Below, piece by piece: positions 9,712-16,511 of a stretch of DNA of 64,000 bases. The stretch comes from Symploca sp. SIO2C1. Lineage in GTDB: Bacteria > Cyanobacteriota > Cyanobacteriia > Cyanobacteriales > Coleofasciculaceae. The stretch's first letter is position 1. Each line of letters begins with the position of its first letter. The translations under genes were made by a program, and so were the position numbers. The stretch is from positions 1 to 64,000 of the forward strand of contig JAAHGL010000028.1 of NCBI GenBank assembly GCA_010692635.1, given 5' to 3'. Under the pieces are notes generated by a model. It was not told where the DNA came from and did not search any database. It worked only from the letters and a program-made list of their open reading frames with translations.

Positions 9712-10116
9712 ATGGAATACGGTCAGAAAGTTTGGGTTTGTGTTGATGGTGAGTTGTTTGAGGCAAAAGTAAGTAACATTTACGATGAGGATAATCGAGT
9801 ACACATCGACTGGTGGTACCGTAAGGGAAAACTTGGCACCCTCCTCAAACCTATTCTTACTGAAGTCTTTGATCTTGAAACCAAACAAATGGTTCGAGGT
9901 TTTAGAAGAAGAAGAAGTCCAAAGGTTTGTTACTTCATGGAAAAAATAAATCCACCTCGAATAACTCAAAAAGTGAGGATTCACTACAAAAACGAAGCGC
10001 TTGAAGGAACGATTCAGAGTTTTTCTGAAATGGGTGAGCGAATGATCGTTGCTATAAACGATGCCAACTGCATCGAAGTACCTCGTCAGATCGTTTCGTG
10101 GATTTTGGAGTCCTAA
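9712..10116 (+). CDS. Hypothetical protein, two similar halves
   Basis: This 134-residue protein is not recognised. The start at 9712 is preferred over an in-frame TTG one codon upstream because AGGAG lies about 8 bases before it. The N-terminal half (G-Q-K-V-W-V-C-V-D-G-E-L-F-E-A-K-V) and the C-terminal half (T-Q-K-V-R-I-H-Y-K-N-E-A-L-E-G-T-I) look like two versions of the same small beta fold, as in SH3- or Tudor-like modules. The middle is basic (F-R-R-R-R-S). This could fit nucleic-acid or protein binding, but that is inference. An opposite-strand frame of similar length is judged a shadow. Confidence 0.55.
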   Translation: MEYGQKVWVCVDGELFEAKVSNIYDEDNRVHIDWWYRKGKLGTLLKPILTEVFDLETKQMVRGFRRRRSPKVCYFMEKINPPRITQKVRIHYKNEALEGTIQSFSEMGERMIVAINDANCIEVPRQIVSWILES

Positions 10117-10296
10117 TACACTTTCAAACACAGGCAAGTTTTTGAGGTTGTTCTTTCTCGATAAGGTTGAAGATAGCCTACTCTTGCTTGCTGATTTCGC
10201 CAAAAATAGTAATAGCTGTTTAACAGATTTGACACTCATTAATGCTTTAATTGGCGTTGAAAGATATTGCTATAAGTATAATTTTTACAGATTTTC

Positions 10297-10329
10297 AAAA
10301 TTTAGACAAAATTTAGACAAAATTTAGAC
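10297..10329 (+). repeat. Three perfect tandem 11-bp repeats (AAAATTTAGAC), iteron-like
   Basis: AAAATTTAGAC occurs three times without spacing, so the period is about one helical turn. A partial copy (TTAGACAAAAT) follows at about 10345, and TTTAGACAAAAT appears again within the partition-like region near 12335. Helically phased repeats like this are typical of iterons, parS-like sites or cooperative operators. Confidence 0.7.
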
Positions 10330-10374
10330 ATCCATTGATATTTCTTAGACAAAATAGCCGCTACAACAATAGAA

Positions 10375-10402
10375 AGACCAGCACCAGCAGAGGAGCTGGT
10401 CT
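10375..10402 (+). repeat. Inverted repeat AGACCAGC / GCTGGTCT
   Basis: An 8-bp perfect stem with a 12-nt loop lies just upstream of the gene at 10433. No T-tract follows, so it is an operator or leader hairpin rather than an intrinsic terminator. Confidence 0.5.
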
Positions 10403-10432
10403 CCAAACAAACGTAAATAGATTCTCTCAATT

Positions 10433-10693
10433 ATGAACCAGATCACAGCGAATCCCCAAACCACAACGAACACCCAAAACCAAGAGCTTGCCAACTACCA
10501 GATTGCAATGTCAATCTTAAAACCCCTCATCCCTTCTGGTTTAAGAGTTGAGTTTTACATAAACTTCCTTGGCGATCCAGAAGTTATCGCCCAGAGCCAG
10601 CTTCTTTCAGGAGCAGAGCGATTGGAGTTCCTGATTGCCGCTTTCGACCACATCAAAGATGCTTTACGACAAGCTCGACAGTTTCATCTGTAG
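10433..10693 (+). CDS. Small hypothetical protein
   Basis: This encodes 86 residues. The first 20 are N/T/Q-rich and probably disordered. The rest is amphipathic: I-A-M-S-I-L-K-P-L-I-P, V-E-F-Y-I-N-F-L-G-D-P and a helix with A-E-R-L-E-F-L-I-A-A-F-D-H-I-K. No family is recognised. It lies downstream of the iteron-like array and inverted repeat, which may control it. Codon structure and the absence of competing frames support it as a gene. Its 3' end overlaps a possible 36-residue frame. Confidence 0.5.
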   Translation: MNQITANPQTTTNTQNQELANYQIAMSILKPLIPSGLRVEFYINFLGDPEVIAQSQLLSGAERLEFLIAAFDHIKDALRQARQFHL

Positions 10694-10769
10694 CGACCTC
10701 ATCGAAATAGCTCAGCTTGAGACCACTGTAGACCCAAAGCTGCTTGAGAAAGTAGCAGCTTGCGACTAA
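10659..10769 (+). CDS. Possible 36-residue overlapping small ORF
   Basis: An ATG inside the end of the preceding gene opens a +1 frame of 36 residues beginning M-L-Y-D-K-L-D-S-F-I and ending V-A-A-C-D. It is acidic and amphipathic. The overlap of 35 bp suggests translational coupling if real. There is no strong ribosome-binding site, so chance remains quite possible. Confidence 0.3.
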   Translation: MLYDKLDSFICSDLIEIAQLETTVDPKLLEKVAACD

Positions 10770-10781
10770 CGGACGAAAGAC

Positions 10782-10819
10782 AGGCGAGTGACTGGACTTC
10801 CACTTTAAAGCACTCGCCT
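10782..10819 (+). terminator. Hairpin AGGCGAGTG / CACTCGCCT
   Basis: A perfect 9-bp GC-rich stem with a 20-nt loop lies between the small genes and the NYN gene. The tail is TTCACAAC rather than a run of T, so it is a weak terminator candidate or a processing hairpin. Confidence 0.45.
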
Positions 10820-10851
10820 TCACAACAAAAGACTAACAAGGAGTTACAAGT

Positions 10852-11595
10852 ATGTTGTCTAAGACTCAATTTCCCAAAGAAGGGATGGCTATAGGCGGGG
10901 CAATTGCAGCAGGGCTGTCTGCTCTAGTTTTCAAGCAAATAGCACTCTTGCCTATTGCTATCGCTGTACCGCTTTATTTGAACCAATTCAACCTAAAACG
11001 CTCGTTGAAAGATGTTGCCTCTGACATAGGAAGCATCAACAAGACAATTACCCAATTAGAATTTTCATCTGCTTCTGCTCCCATTTCTCCAGCCAATCCC
11101 CCTTCCCCAAAACAAGGTACTGCCTTATTCATCGACGGCAATAATGTCAAATTCAGTACTGACAAAGTTGGTGTCAAAAAAATAGTCTATGAAGAACTCG
11201 TCAAAAGTCTTGTTGAAGATGGATCTGAAATTAAAGGCGTATATTTTTTCTTGGCACTTGACCCCAAAAGTAAAGGGCAAAATAAATTTGCCTCTTACTT
11301 AAAGCGTATCGGTTTTGAGGTTCGGGAGCAGCACATCCGTCGATACGCTGACAAAATTCAAGACACAGACATTGATGTTTTGTTGACCACCGAAATGCTG
11401 GATGTTGGCAAGGGGTGTGAGCGAATAATTCTGGCTACAGGAGACAAGGATTTTGTATCGCCTATTTCTTACCTAAAGCGAGATGGTACACACATAACTA
11501 TTGCTGGTTTTGAGGACACTACAAGCGAGGCATTAAAGAGTATTGCCGATATCTTTGTCAATATCTTAGACCTTCCTGGAGTGTGTCTTTCATAA
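10852..11595 (+). CDS. NYN-domain (LabA/DUF88-like) protein with N-terminal membrane segment
   Basis: This is a 247-residue protein. Residues about 10-45 are hydrophobic (G-G-A-I-A-A-G-L-S-A-L and P-I-A-I-A-V-P-L), a membrane hairpin. A short helix and a P/S-rich linker lead to a NYN domain at about 90-240: A-L-F-I-D-G-N-N-V-K, then D-T-D-I-D-V-L-L, then I-L-A-T-G-D-K-D-F. These carry the acidic residues of the PIN-like metal site, so ribonuclease activity is plausible. NYN proteins are linked to RNA processing, and LabA to clock output. The start has AAGGAG seven bases upstream. A membrane-tethered NYN nuclease is somewhat unusual. Confidence 0.8.
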   Translation: MLSKTQFPKEGMAIGGAIAAGLSALVFKQIALLPIAIAVPLYLNQFNLKRSLKDVASDIGSINKTITQLEFSSASAPISPANPPSPKQGTALFIDGNNVKFSTDKVGVKKIVYEELVKSLVEDGSEIKGVYFFLALDPKSKGQNKFASYLKRIGFEVREQHIRRYADKIQDTDIDVLLTTEMLDVGKGCERIILATGDKDFVSPISYLKRDGTHITIAGFEDTTSEALKSIADIFVNILDLPGVCLS

Positions 11596-11725
11596 GTTAA
11601 AAAATCTCAAGCAGTAATGGTTTTTGCCACCTTTTTTTTCAATTAGAGAGAAGGTTTATCGCTAACCAGAGTGCATCTACCTTTCGCCTCACCATCAAAA
11701 AGGAAAGATTATGTACTCAAATCTT

Positions 11726-11747
11726 CAGCGCGTACTGCGCTGTTTTT
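11726..11747 (+). terminator. Rho-independent terminator
   Basis: CAGCGC and GCGCTG form a 6-bp GC stem with a 5-nt loop, followed directly by TTTTT. It lies about 130 bp after the NYN gene. A 12-codon frame (M-Y-S-N-L-Q-R-V-L-R-C-F) runs through it, so an attenuator-like leader cannot be excluded. Confidence 0.65.
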
Positions 11748-11870
11748 AGTATTGGAAGCAGTATGAATTTAGCTATTTTTTTTCAGCTATTTCCTAGAAG
11801 CATATAGCCGTTGTATCGTTTCCAGTAGCTTCGCCATTGTTACAATTGCTTCATACAGGCGCTTTACGCT

Positions 11871-12023
11871 TCAATGTTTATCTCCACTCTCTTTTTCTAA
11901 TTGTCTCACCTCCGGTCTTTCCGCCCAAATGTGTTTGTGATAGCAACGTTTACAAACTCTTGGTGGACAGTAGCCTTTTCCTGTCTTTGTGTATTTGAGT
12001 TGAAAGAATAGAGTGGAGGTAAT
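11871..12023 (-). pseudogene. Cys/His-rich short frame without a start codon
   Basis: On the minus strand a 50-codon open frame reads G-Y-C-P-P-R-V-C-K-R-C-Y-H-K-H-I-W-A-E-R-P-E and ends G-D-K-H. The C-x4-C-x2-C-x-H-x-H spacing looks like a small zinc knuckle and the composition is protein-like, but no ATG, GTG or TTG in a suitable place opens the frame. It may be a relic of a larger gene or a very small gene with an unusual start. Confidence 0.3.
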
Positions 12024-12047
12024 TCACTGTGATTCAGAAAGGAAGCT

Positions 12048-12302
12048 ATGAGTAGCAAGCGCCCGAAGATTCAAGCCTATGTGAAACAAGAGCTGTACGA
12101 GCGTTTCGTAGAGTGGAAGAGGAGCAAGGGTATTAGACAAGACAGTGAGGCGATAAACGTGCTTTTTGCCGAAGTTTTTAGTCCCTCAATTTCTGCCGGT
12201 GATTCTTTGAGTGAATCACTTCTTAAATTACTCCTTGCAAACAAAAATGAGGAACCACACTACTCAGAAATAGCGCTGTTGCGGGGAAAGTTGAGCGCCT
12301 GA
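12048..12302 (+). CDS. RHH-like DNA-binding protein, short (0-frame) product
   Basis: The 0-frame product is 84 residues. The N-terminus R-P-K-I-Q-A-Y-V-K-Q-E-L-Y-E-R-F followed by a helix and S-E-A-I-N-V-L-F-A-E-V-F resembles a ribbon-helix-helix DNA-binding domain of the CopG/accessory type. The start has AAGGAAG about 6 bases upstream. It precedes a ParA-like gene, so it is a candidate partition or relaxosome partner. The frame ends soon after a GGGAAAG heptamer, and a -1 shift there gives a 140-residue protein. The N-terminal domain would be shared by both products. Confidence 0.6.
   Translation: MSSKRPKIQAYVKQELYERFVEWKRSKGIRQDSEAINVLFAEVFSPSISAGDSLSESLLKLLLANKNEEPHYSEIALLRGKLSA
12284..12290 (+). 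promoter_or_regulatory. Candidate -1 ribosomal frameshift site G-GGA-AAG
   Basis: The heptamer lies in the correct phase (codons CGG GGA AAG) for X-XXY-YYZ slippage. The same heptamer is the known slippery site of the lambda G/GT tail-assembly genes. A -1 shift at codon 81 continues into the long downstream frame; the 0 frame meets TGA 10 bases later. Confidence 0.5.
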
Positions 12303-12469
12303 GTGAAGCCGTGTCTGCTTTATCTCAGGCTCAGTTTAGACAAAATGAATCACTTAATGAATTACCCGTAAATCACGGTAAATCACCTGTAAATTTTTCT
12401 TCCTCACCACGAGAAACCATACGGTTTCCAGAGCCGAGCCAAGAAGAGATAAGGAGAAAATTTCGCTAA
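12290..12469 (+). other. -1 frame extension of the RHH-like gene (59 codons)
   Basis: After the slippery site the -1 frame reads V-E-R-L-S-E-A-V-S-A-L-S-Q-A-Q-F, then a Pro/Ser-rich linker and a basic end E-P-S-Q-E-E-I-R-R-K-F-R, stopping 16 bp before the ParA-like ATG. The first part continues the helical heptad pattern of the 0-frame product smoothly. Either it is expressed by programmed frameshifting, or one A has been lost from the A run and the gene is a simple frameshift mutant. Confidence 0.55.
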
Positions 12470-12485
12470 GTAAAGCCTTTATTTT

Positions 12486-13202
12486 ATGGGAACCATAAAT
12501 CTTTTTGGTGGAGAAAAAGGAGGAGTGGGAAAATCATTTGTCTGTCGCGCTGCTGTTCAGTATCATATTGACAAAGAGAAAGAATTTTCCCTGTTTGATG
12601 CCGACCCCACTAACTCCGATGTTGACCGCATTTATCAAGCGTTCAGCAAGGTAGCTATTATTAGTGAGGGACGCGAATACGAACAGATGGCATACCCCAT
12701 CTACAATGAAGCGATAGAGAAGAGAAGTGTCTTAGTTAATCTTCCCGCCCAAGTTTTTATCCCGTTACATAAGTGGATTGAACGCAACGGCTTGCTAGAG
12801 ATTGCCAAGAACGATGGTGTAGAGTTTTGTATGTGGTTTATCTCTGATGGAGGTTACGATAGCCTCAAGCTGCTCAGAGAGTCTTTGGAGACCTACGGGA
12901 CAAGCATTCCTCATATCTTTGTGAAAAACAATGGGCGTTGCTTTGACTGGCGACACGTAGACAATGACAAGCCGCTTCAATCACAGCTCAAAAAGTACCA
13001 CGTCAAAACTATTGAGTTTCCAGAGTTTATTGATAACGCGCACCGGAATTACATCGACATCAACAGTCTGACCTTTGGAGATGCTGCACAGTCGAAAGAC
13101 CAGAACTCTATTTTTCGGCAGCACGTAACGCAATTTTTACGACAAGCATACACTGCGTTTGAAGAGACAGGGGTGTTTGAAGATGAAGCCGCTAAGCAAT
13201 GA
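12486..13202 (+). CDS. ParA/MinD-type ATPase (plasmid partition or mobilisation)
   Basis: This 238-residue ATPase has a deviant Walker A, G-G-E-K-G-G-V-G-K-S, at residues 8-17 and F-D-A-D-P-T-N-S-D at about 36-44. These place it in the ParA/MinD/SIMIBI group. The rest resembles TraL- or MobD-like ATPases of conjugative and mobilisable elements more than classical ParA, because the usual second acidic motif is not obvious. It lies between the RHH-like gene and a membrane-anchored helical protein, overlapping the latter by 20 bp. A role in plasmid partition, or in delivering the relaxosome, is inferred from this context. Confidence 0.75.
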   Translation: MGTINLFGGEKGGVGKSFVCRAAVQYHIDKEKEFSLFDADPTNSDVDRIYQAFSKVAIISEGREYEQMAYPIYNEAIEKRSVLVNLPAQVFIPLHKWIERNGLLEIAKNDGVEFCMWFISDGGYDSLKLLRESLETYGTSIPHIFVKNNGRCFDWRHVDNDKPLQSQLKKYHVKTIEFPEFIDNAHRNYIDINSLTFGDAAQSKDQNSIFRQHVTQFLRQAYTAFEETGVFEDEAAKQ

Positions 13203-13965
13203 AGAGCTACTTGATAGAGCTTTAGAGGGTGAGTCAGCAGAGGTCAAAGCCCGTGTGAGGGATATAGTGATTAAGCTTGGTATTCACCCGAATGATCCGT
13301 TTTTCATTATTTCGATAGCATTAGGACATCTTCAGACGTTGATAGAGGATAGCCCGCAGGAATGGCAAGTTTTATTTGGAAGTTTTGAGGAGGAACTGAG
13401 TGAATGGGCGACCACCAATCTCAAAACGCTGTCGCTTCTGACACAGCGTACCGAAACAATGGAGCGACTGGCAAGCAGCTCCGAACAGCTCAGCAGTATC
13501 TTAACCGACTTGACGCAAGCGTGCAGCAGTCTTGTGAAGCAGCTACCGCAATCGAATCAGCAGTTGTTGTTCTACGTGAAGCAGTTAGAGAATTCAAACA
13601 AGGAGTTAATCAGCTCGTTGAACAGCATCCAGAGCAAACTCGCCGCACAAGAACGCCAGGTAGAGATGTTAGCCGCAGGGGTCACCACCACGAATCAGTT
13701 TCTTACGTCCAAGAGGAAGAAAACGACCTCGATTGGGATTGGTCAAGATAGTGCATTGCAGGTTTTGGCTTGTGCTTTGCTTGTTTTTGTTGTTGTTATC
13801 ATCTTCAGTTTCATCAGCAGTGCGGTTAATCTCTCTCTTGTTAGGAGCACGAACCAGCGTACTGAATTACTGCTTCACAAAGCGGAGCGGTTAGAGTGCC
13901 TTGCGGGAATTAAGGATCGAGAGAGTGCAGATTGTCAGGGGTTATTACCAAACCAGGTTGAGTGA
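13183..13965 (+). CDS. Membrane-anchored coiled-coil plasmid protein (DUF6753-like)
   Basis: The ATG at 13183 lies inside the end of the ParA-like gene and yields 260 residues. The N-terminal domain contains I-K-L-G-I-H-P-N-D-P-F-F and L-I-E-D-S-P-Q-E-W, which I associate with cyanobacterial plasmid proteins of the DUF6753 type; that label is from memory and tentative. A long S/Q/L-rich coiled coil (about 70-175) is followed by a basic K-R-K-K patch and one strong TM helix near 198-220. The 3' end overlaps the convergent coupling-protein gene by 56 bp. It may tether the ParA-like ATPase to the membrane. Confidence 0.6.
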   Translation: MKPLSNEELLDRALEGESAEVKARVRDIVIKLGIHPNDPFFIISIALGHLQTLIEDSPQEWQVLFGSFEEELSEWATTNLKTLSLLTQRTETMERLASSSEQLSSILTDLTQACSSLVKQLPQSNQQLLFYVKQLENSNKELISSLNSIQSKLAAQERQVEMLAAGVTTTNQFLTSKRKKTTSIGIGQDSALQVLACALLVFVVVIIFSFISSAVNLSLVRSTNQRTELLLHKAERLECLAGIKDRESADCQGLLPNQVE

Positions 13966-16003
13966 TTACGTATAAGTCGTCTTCATCATCAATCTCCTCC
14001 TCCTCATTCAGGTCGGATACCATTTGAACCCACGGTTCGCTTGGTTGTGGGGTTTGTTCATCGTCTTCTTGATCTGACTCTGAAGGTTGTGTTTCAACAT
14101 TTTGCCAGTATTCAGGCTCAAGATACTCAGGGGGAACGTTAGCCTTAGTTGGTTCAACCGGATCGGGTTGTGGGAGCATAGTATCGACGAGCTGACCCGA
14201 TAGAGTTACCTTCCACAACCTCTCGACGGTAGGAGAGAGATAGAAACCAGTAAGCCCCCGTTCTCTGGTTGGTTCTGGGAGTCGCATAAGCTCATCAGGC
14301 ATAACGACCGGACGCTTCTCAAAATGCTCTGCATTGGCGAACGATGTTTTTCCATCTGAATGTGTTACGGTCTCTCTATATTCAATAAGCTCTCTATCGC
14401 CAAAGATGTTTTGTGTGACCCATTGAGCATCTTTTGGACCGCATTTGAAGATAGCCCAATTCTTTATCTGACCAAGTAAAAAGTCACCCTTATTTTCTCC
14501 GTAGGTATCGTGTACACCACTGATACCTTGAATGCCCAGAACGAGGGTAGCTCCCTTTGAATTGAGATTAAACAAAAGCCTATCTAAACTTTGACCAAGC
14601 TTTCCAAGTACCAGTACTTCGTCGAGGAAAAACCAGGTGCGCCCGATGTTTGTTCTATCTTTTGGCTCTGGTTTGTCACCGATGAGATCAACTATCCGCT
14701 GTATAAGAAACTGATTTACCTTCTTCATTGTGGAGGTATACTTATCTGATGAAGTGCCAAGGACAAGGGCATAATTACCTTGTGGATTTTCCGGTTTATC
14801 CCTCGCCCATTCGGTAAGACTTGTAGCACCGTTCTTTGTACGGAGATGTCGCCACGCTGTAGCAACTGTTTCAAGCTGACTGATTTGACTGCGTATAGTT
14901 GCCATTATTTCGGCACCACTTCTGGTTTCCCTGAAATATGCGTTAATAACATCTTGACCTGTACTTGTCAGCTCAAGCACTGCCCGTATTTTCTGAGGAC
15001 TTCTTAGAGTCTGAACTACGTCATAGAGATCCCAATCTTCATCCTTTTCTCTCTTCCGATAGATGTAATATATAAATATTGCTCTGAGAACATCTTGAGC
15101 AGAAAGGTAGAAGAACTTATTCTGTCCTGTTGCCTGCTGCTGTTTTTCAACAAAGAGCGCCGCCAATTCATCAGCGAGAGCTGGATCGGTACAATCTGCT
15201 GAGATATCCCAGGCGTAGGCACGATTATCAAAGGGAGATAATATCTTGTATGGTACTCCCATACCTTTGAGCAGAGGCACATATTCTGGTTTGTCGTCAT
15301 AAATCAGGGCACGAGTCTCAGGATTTTTTCCTATAAGAGGAAGTACTGACTTCATCAGCATCTTAAGGCTTAAAGTCTTACCTGACTTGTTAACCCCCAA
15401 AAAACAGTAGTGATTTGTATCTTGGATTCTTGGCAGATAGGCTCCTCCAAAGTAGGGACAACCCTCTTCTGTTCCTGATGATGATGTTTGCTCTTTGTCT
15501 GACATAGCTTGTACCTCTTCAACAGTTGTTTCTCTGAGACCTCGTAGTATATTTTCTTGTGAACTCTCTTGATGAGTTGGCAGAAAATCCCTCACCAAAA
15601 GAAAAGCGATAGGAGTGACGACAACTGCACCTATTAAGAACGCGAATTGATTTGATACCACCCCTTGTAGTAAAAAATAGGTTATTCCAAATGCTACAAA
15701 TGGAAAACAGAATAGAGCCGCTACTTGCGCGAGGAGAGAGAGAACTGTTTCCCACTTTTTCTGCACGAATGCAGCATTTATAGCTGGTAGATAGTAAACC
15801 TCGATGGCAATAATCCAAGCTATAGCCAAGAGCACCGTTGCCTTTCCCAGCAGGTTTCCTTGATTAAAGAAAGAGAGTCCAGCTTCGTTAAAAATAAGAT
15901 TGAGAATGGGGAGAGCGATCTGAGCGAGCAGAATCAGCAGAAATGTTGTAGCGCAGAGAACAACGAGCTTGGCTACTAACTCTTTTAGTAGATTTGTTTC
16001 CAT
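13910..16003 (-). CDS. Type IV coupling protein, TraD/TrwB/VirD4 family
   Basis: This 697-residue protein would be the conjugative coupling ATPase that links the relaxosome to the mating channel. The first 145 or so residues hold several TM helices. A P-loop G-V-N-K-S-G-K-T lies near residue 203 and a Walker B F-F-L-D-E-V near 461, with L-L-F-N-L-N-S-K-G-A-T-L-V-L-G-I-Q-G beyond, all typical of the TrwB/TraD ATPase fold. The C-terminal tail is long, acidic and Pro/Gln-rich, often a relaxosome-contact region. It is the last gene of the minus-strand run relaxase, small membrane protein, coupling protein. The last 56 bp overlap the convergent gene. Confidence 0.85.
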   Translation of the reverse strand: METNLLKELVAKLVVLCATTFLLILLAQIALPILNLIFNEAGLSFFNQGNLLGKATVLLAIAWIIAIEVYYLPAINAAFVQKKWETVLSLLAQVAALFCFPFVAFGITYFLLQGVVSNQFAFLIGAVVVTPIAFLLVRDFLPTHQESSQENILRGLRETTVEEVQAMSDKEQTSSSGTEEGCPYFGGAYLPRIQDTNHYCFLGVNKSGKTLSLKMLMKSVLPLIGKNPETRALIYDDKPEYVPLLKGMGVPYKILSPFDNRAYAWDISADCTDPALADELAALFVEKQQQATGQNKFFYLSAQDVLRAIFIYYIYRKREKDEDWDLYDVVQTLRSPQKIRAVLELTSTGQDVINAYFRETRSGAEIMATIRSQISQLETVATAWRHLRTKNGATSLTEWARDKPENPQGNYALVLGTSSDKYTSTMKKVNQFLIQRIVDLIGDKPEPKDRTNIGRTWFFLDEVLVLGKLGQSLDRLLFNLNSKGATLVLGIQGISGVHDTYGENKGDFLLGQIKNWAIFKCGPKDAQWVTQNIFGDRELIEYRETVTHSDGKTSFANAEHFEKRPVVMPDELMRLPEPTRERGLTGFYLSPTVERLWKVTLSGQLVDTMLPQPDPVEPTKANVPPEYLEPEYWQNVETQPSESDQEDDEQTPQPSEPWVQMVSDLNEEEEIDDEDDLYVITQPGLVITPDNLHSLDP

Positions 16004-16025
16004 GGCAGTAAAAGGAGTGACTACC

Positions 16026-16499
16026 TTATCTCAAATTCTGAAAATAGTTTTTTTTGCCTGTTATAAAGCTGTTATGGAATCTATAGGTTACATCGGCAGA
16101 GACAAGCCCTAAGAAACCCGCGATAAATGGAGGCAAGCCGACAGTTTCACGGAGTAAAGAATAGACAAAGAATCCGACGAGTGGCATTGCCAGCATCCCG
16201 AGTACCCACAACCCGAACCAAGAAGCGATTACCCGAACAACACTTTCATTTGAATTGAGGTGTGGTATTTCAGCAAACATACCGCTGACTGCGGCAAACA
16301 GAGGCAATACGAACTGTAGCGCATATGCCAATAACACGATTTGTAGGAGCATTGTATACGGCTGCCCGATAGCGTCTATAAATTCTCCCAAGATTTGCCA
16401 AAGTACAGAGTAGCTTATTGCAACGATAATGGGGGCACCAATAATGTTGAATAGATACTTGAATATGGTTAAATCACCATGCTGTTTGCGTTCTGACAT
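16026..16499 (-). CDS. Small polytopic membrane protein of the conjugation operon
   Basis: This encodes 157 residues with three or four hydrophobic helices: I-I-G-A-P-I-I-V-A-I near 19, L-L-Q-I-V-L-L-A-Y-A-L near 51, V-L-G-M-L-A-M-P-L-V-G-F near 98, and P-F-I-A-G-F-L-G-L-V near 123. The family is not recognised. A strong GGAGGAG ribosome-binding site precedes the ATG. It sits 12 bp behind the relaxase stop and 22 bp before the coupling protein, so it is surely co-transcribed with both. A role as accessory membrane factor in transfer is inferred from position. Confidence 0.65.
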   Translation of the reverse strand: MSERKQHGDLTIFKYLFNIIGAPIIVAISYSVLWQILGEFIDAIGQPYTMLLQIVLLAYALQFVLPLFAAVSGMFAEIPHLNSNESVVRVIASWFGLWVLGMLAMPLVGFFVYSLLRETVGLPPFIAGFLGLVSADVTYRFHNSFITGKKNYFQNLR

Positions 16500-16511
16500 A
16501 CTCCTCCAGGG

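Larger units (their letters stand above)
10117..10432. other. Intergenic region holding tandem repeats and an inverted repeat
   Basis: No convincing gene lies in this 316-bp stretch. It carries three 11-bp tandem repeats (10297-10329), a related TTAGACAAAAT copy near 10345, and an 8-bp inverted repeat at 10375-10402. It probably acts as a regulatory or plasmid-maintenance site. Confidence 0.5.

Noticed and set aside
9685-10239. 184-codon frame on the minus strand
   Set aside because: It is antisense to the gene at 9712, which has a ribosome-binding site and a balanced composition; the antisense product is a run of S, F and L without recognisable domains.
10375-10402. Intrinsic terminator
   Set aside because: The stem is good but no T-run follows on either strand, so it is kept only as an inverted repeat.
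13404-13751. 115-codon alternative plus-strand frame
   Set aside because: It sits fully inside the coiled-coil membrane protein gene in another phase. It looks fairly protein-like, but the main frame has the TM helix, overlap start and conserved-looking N-terminus.
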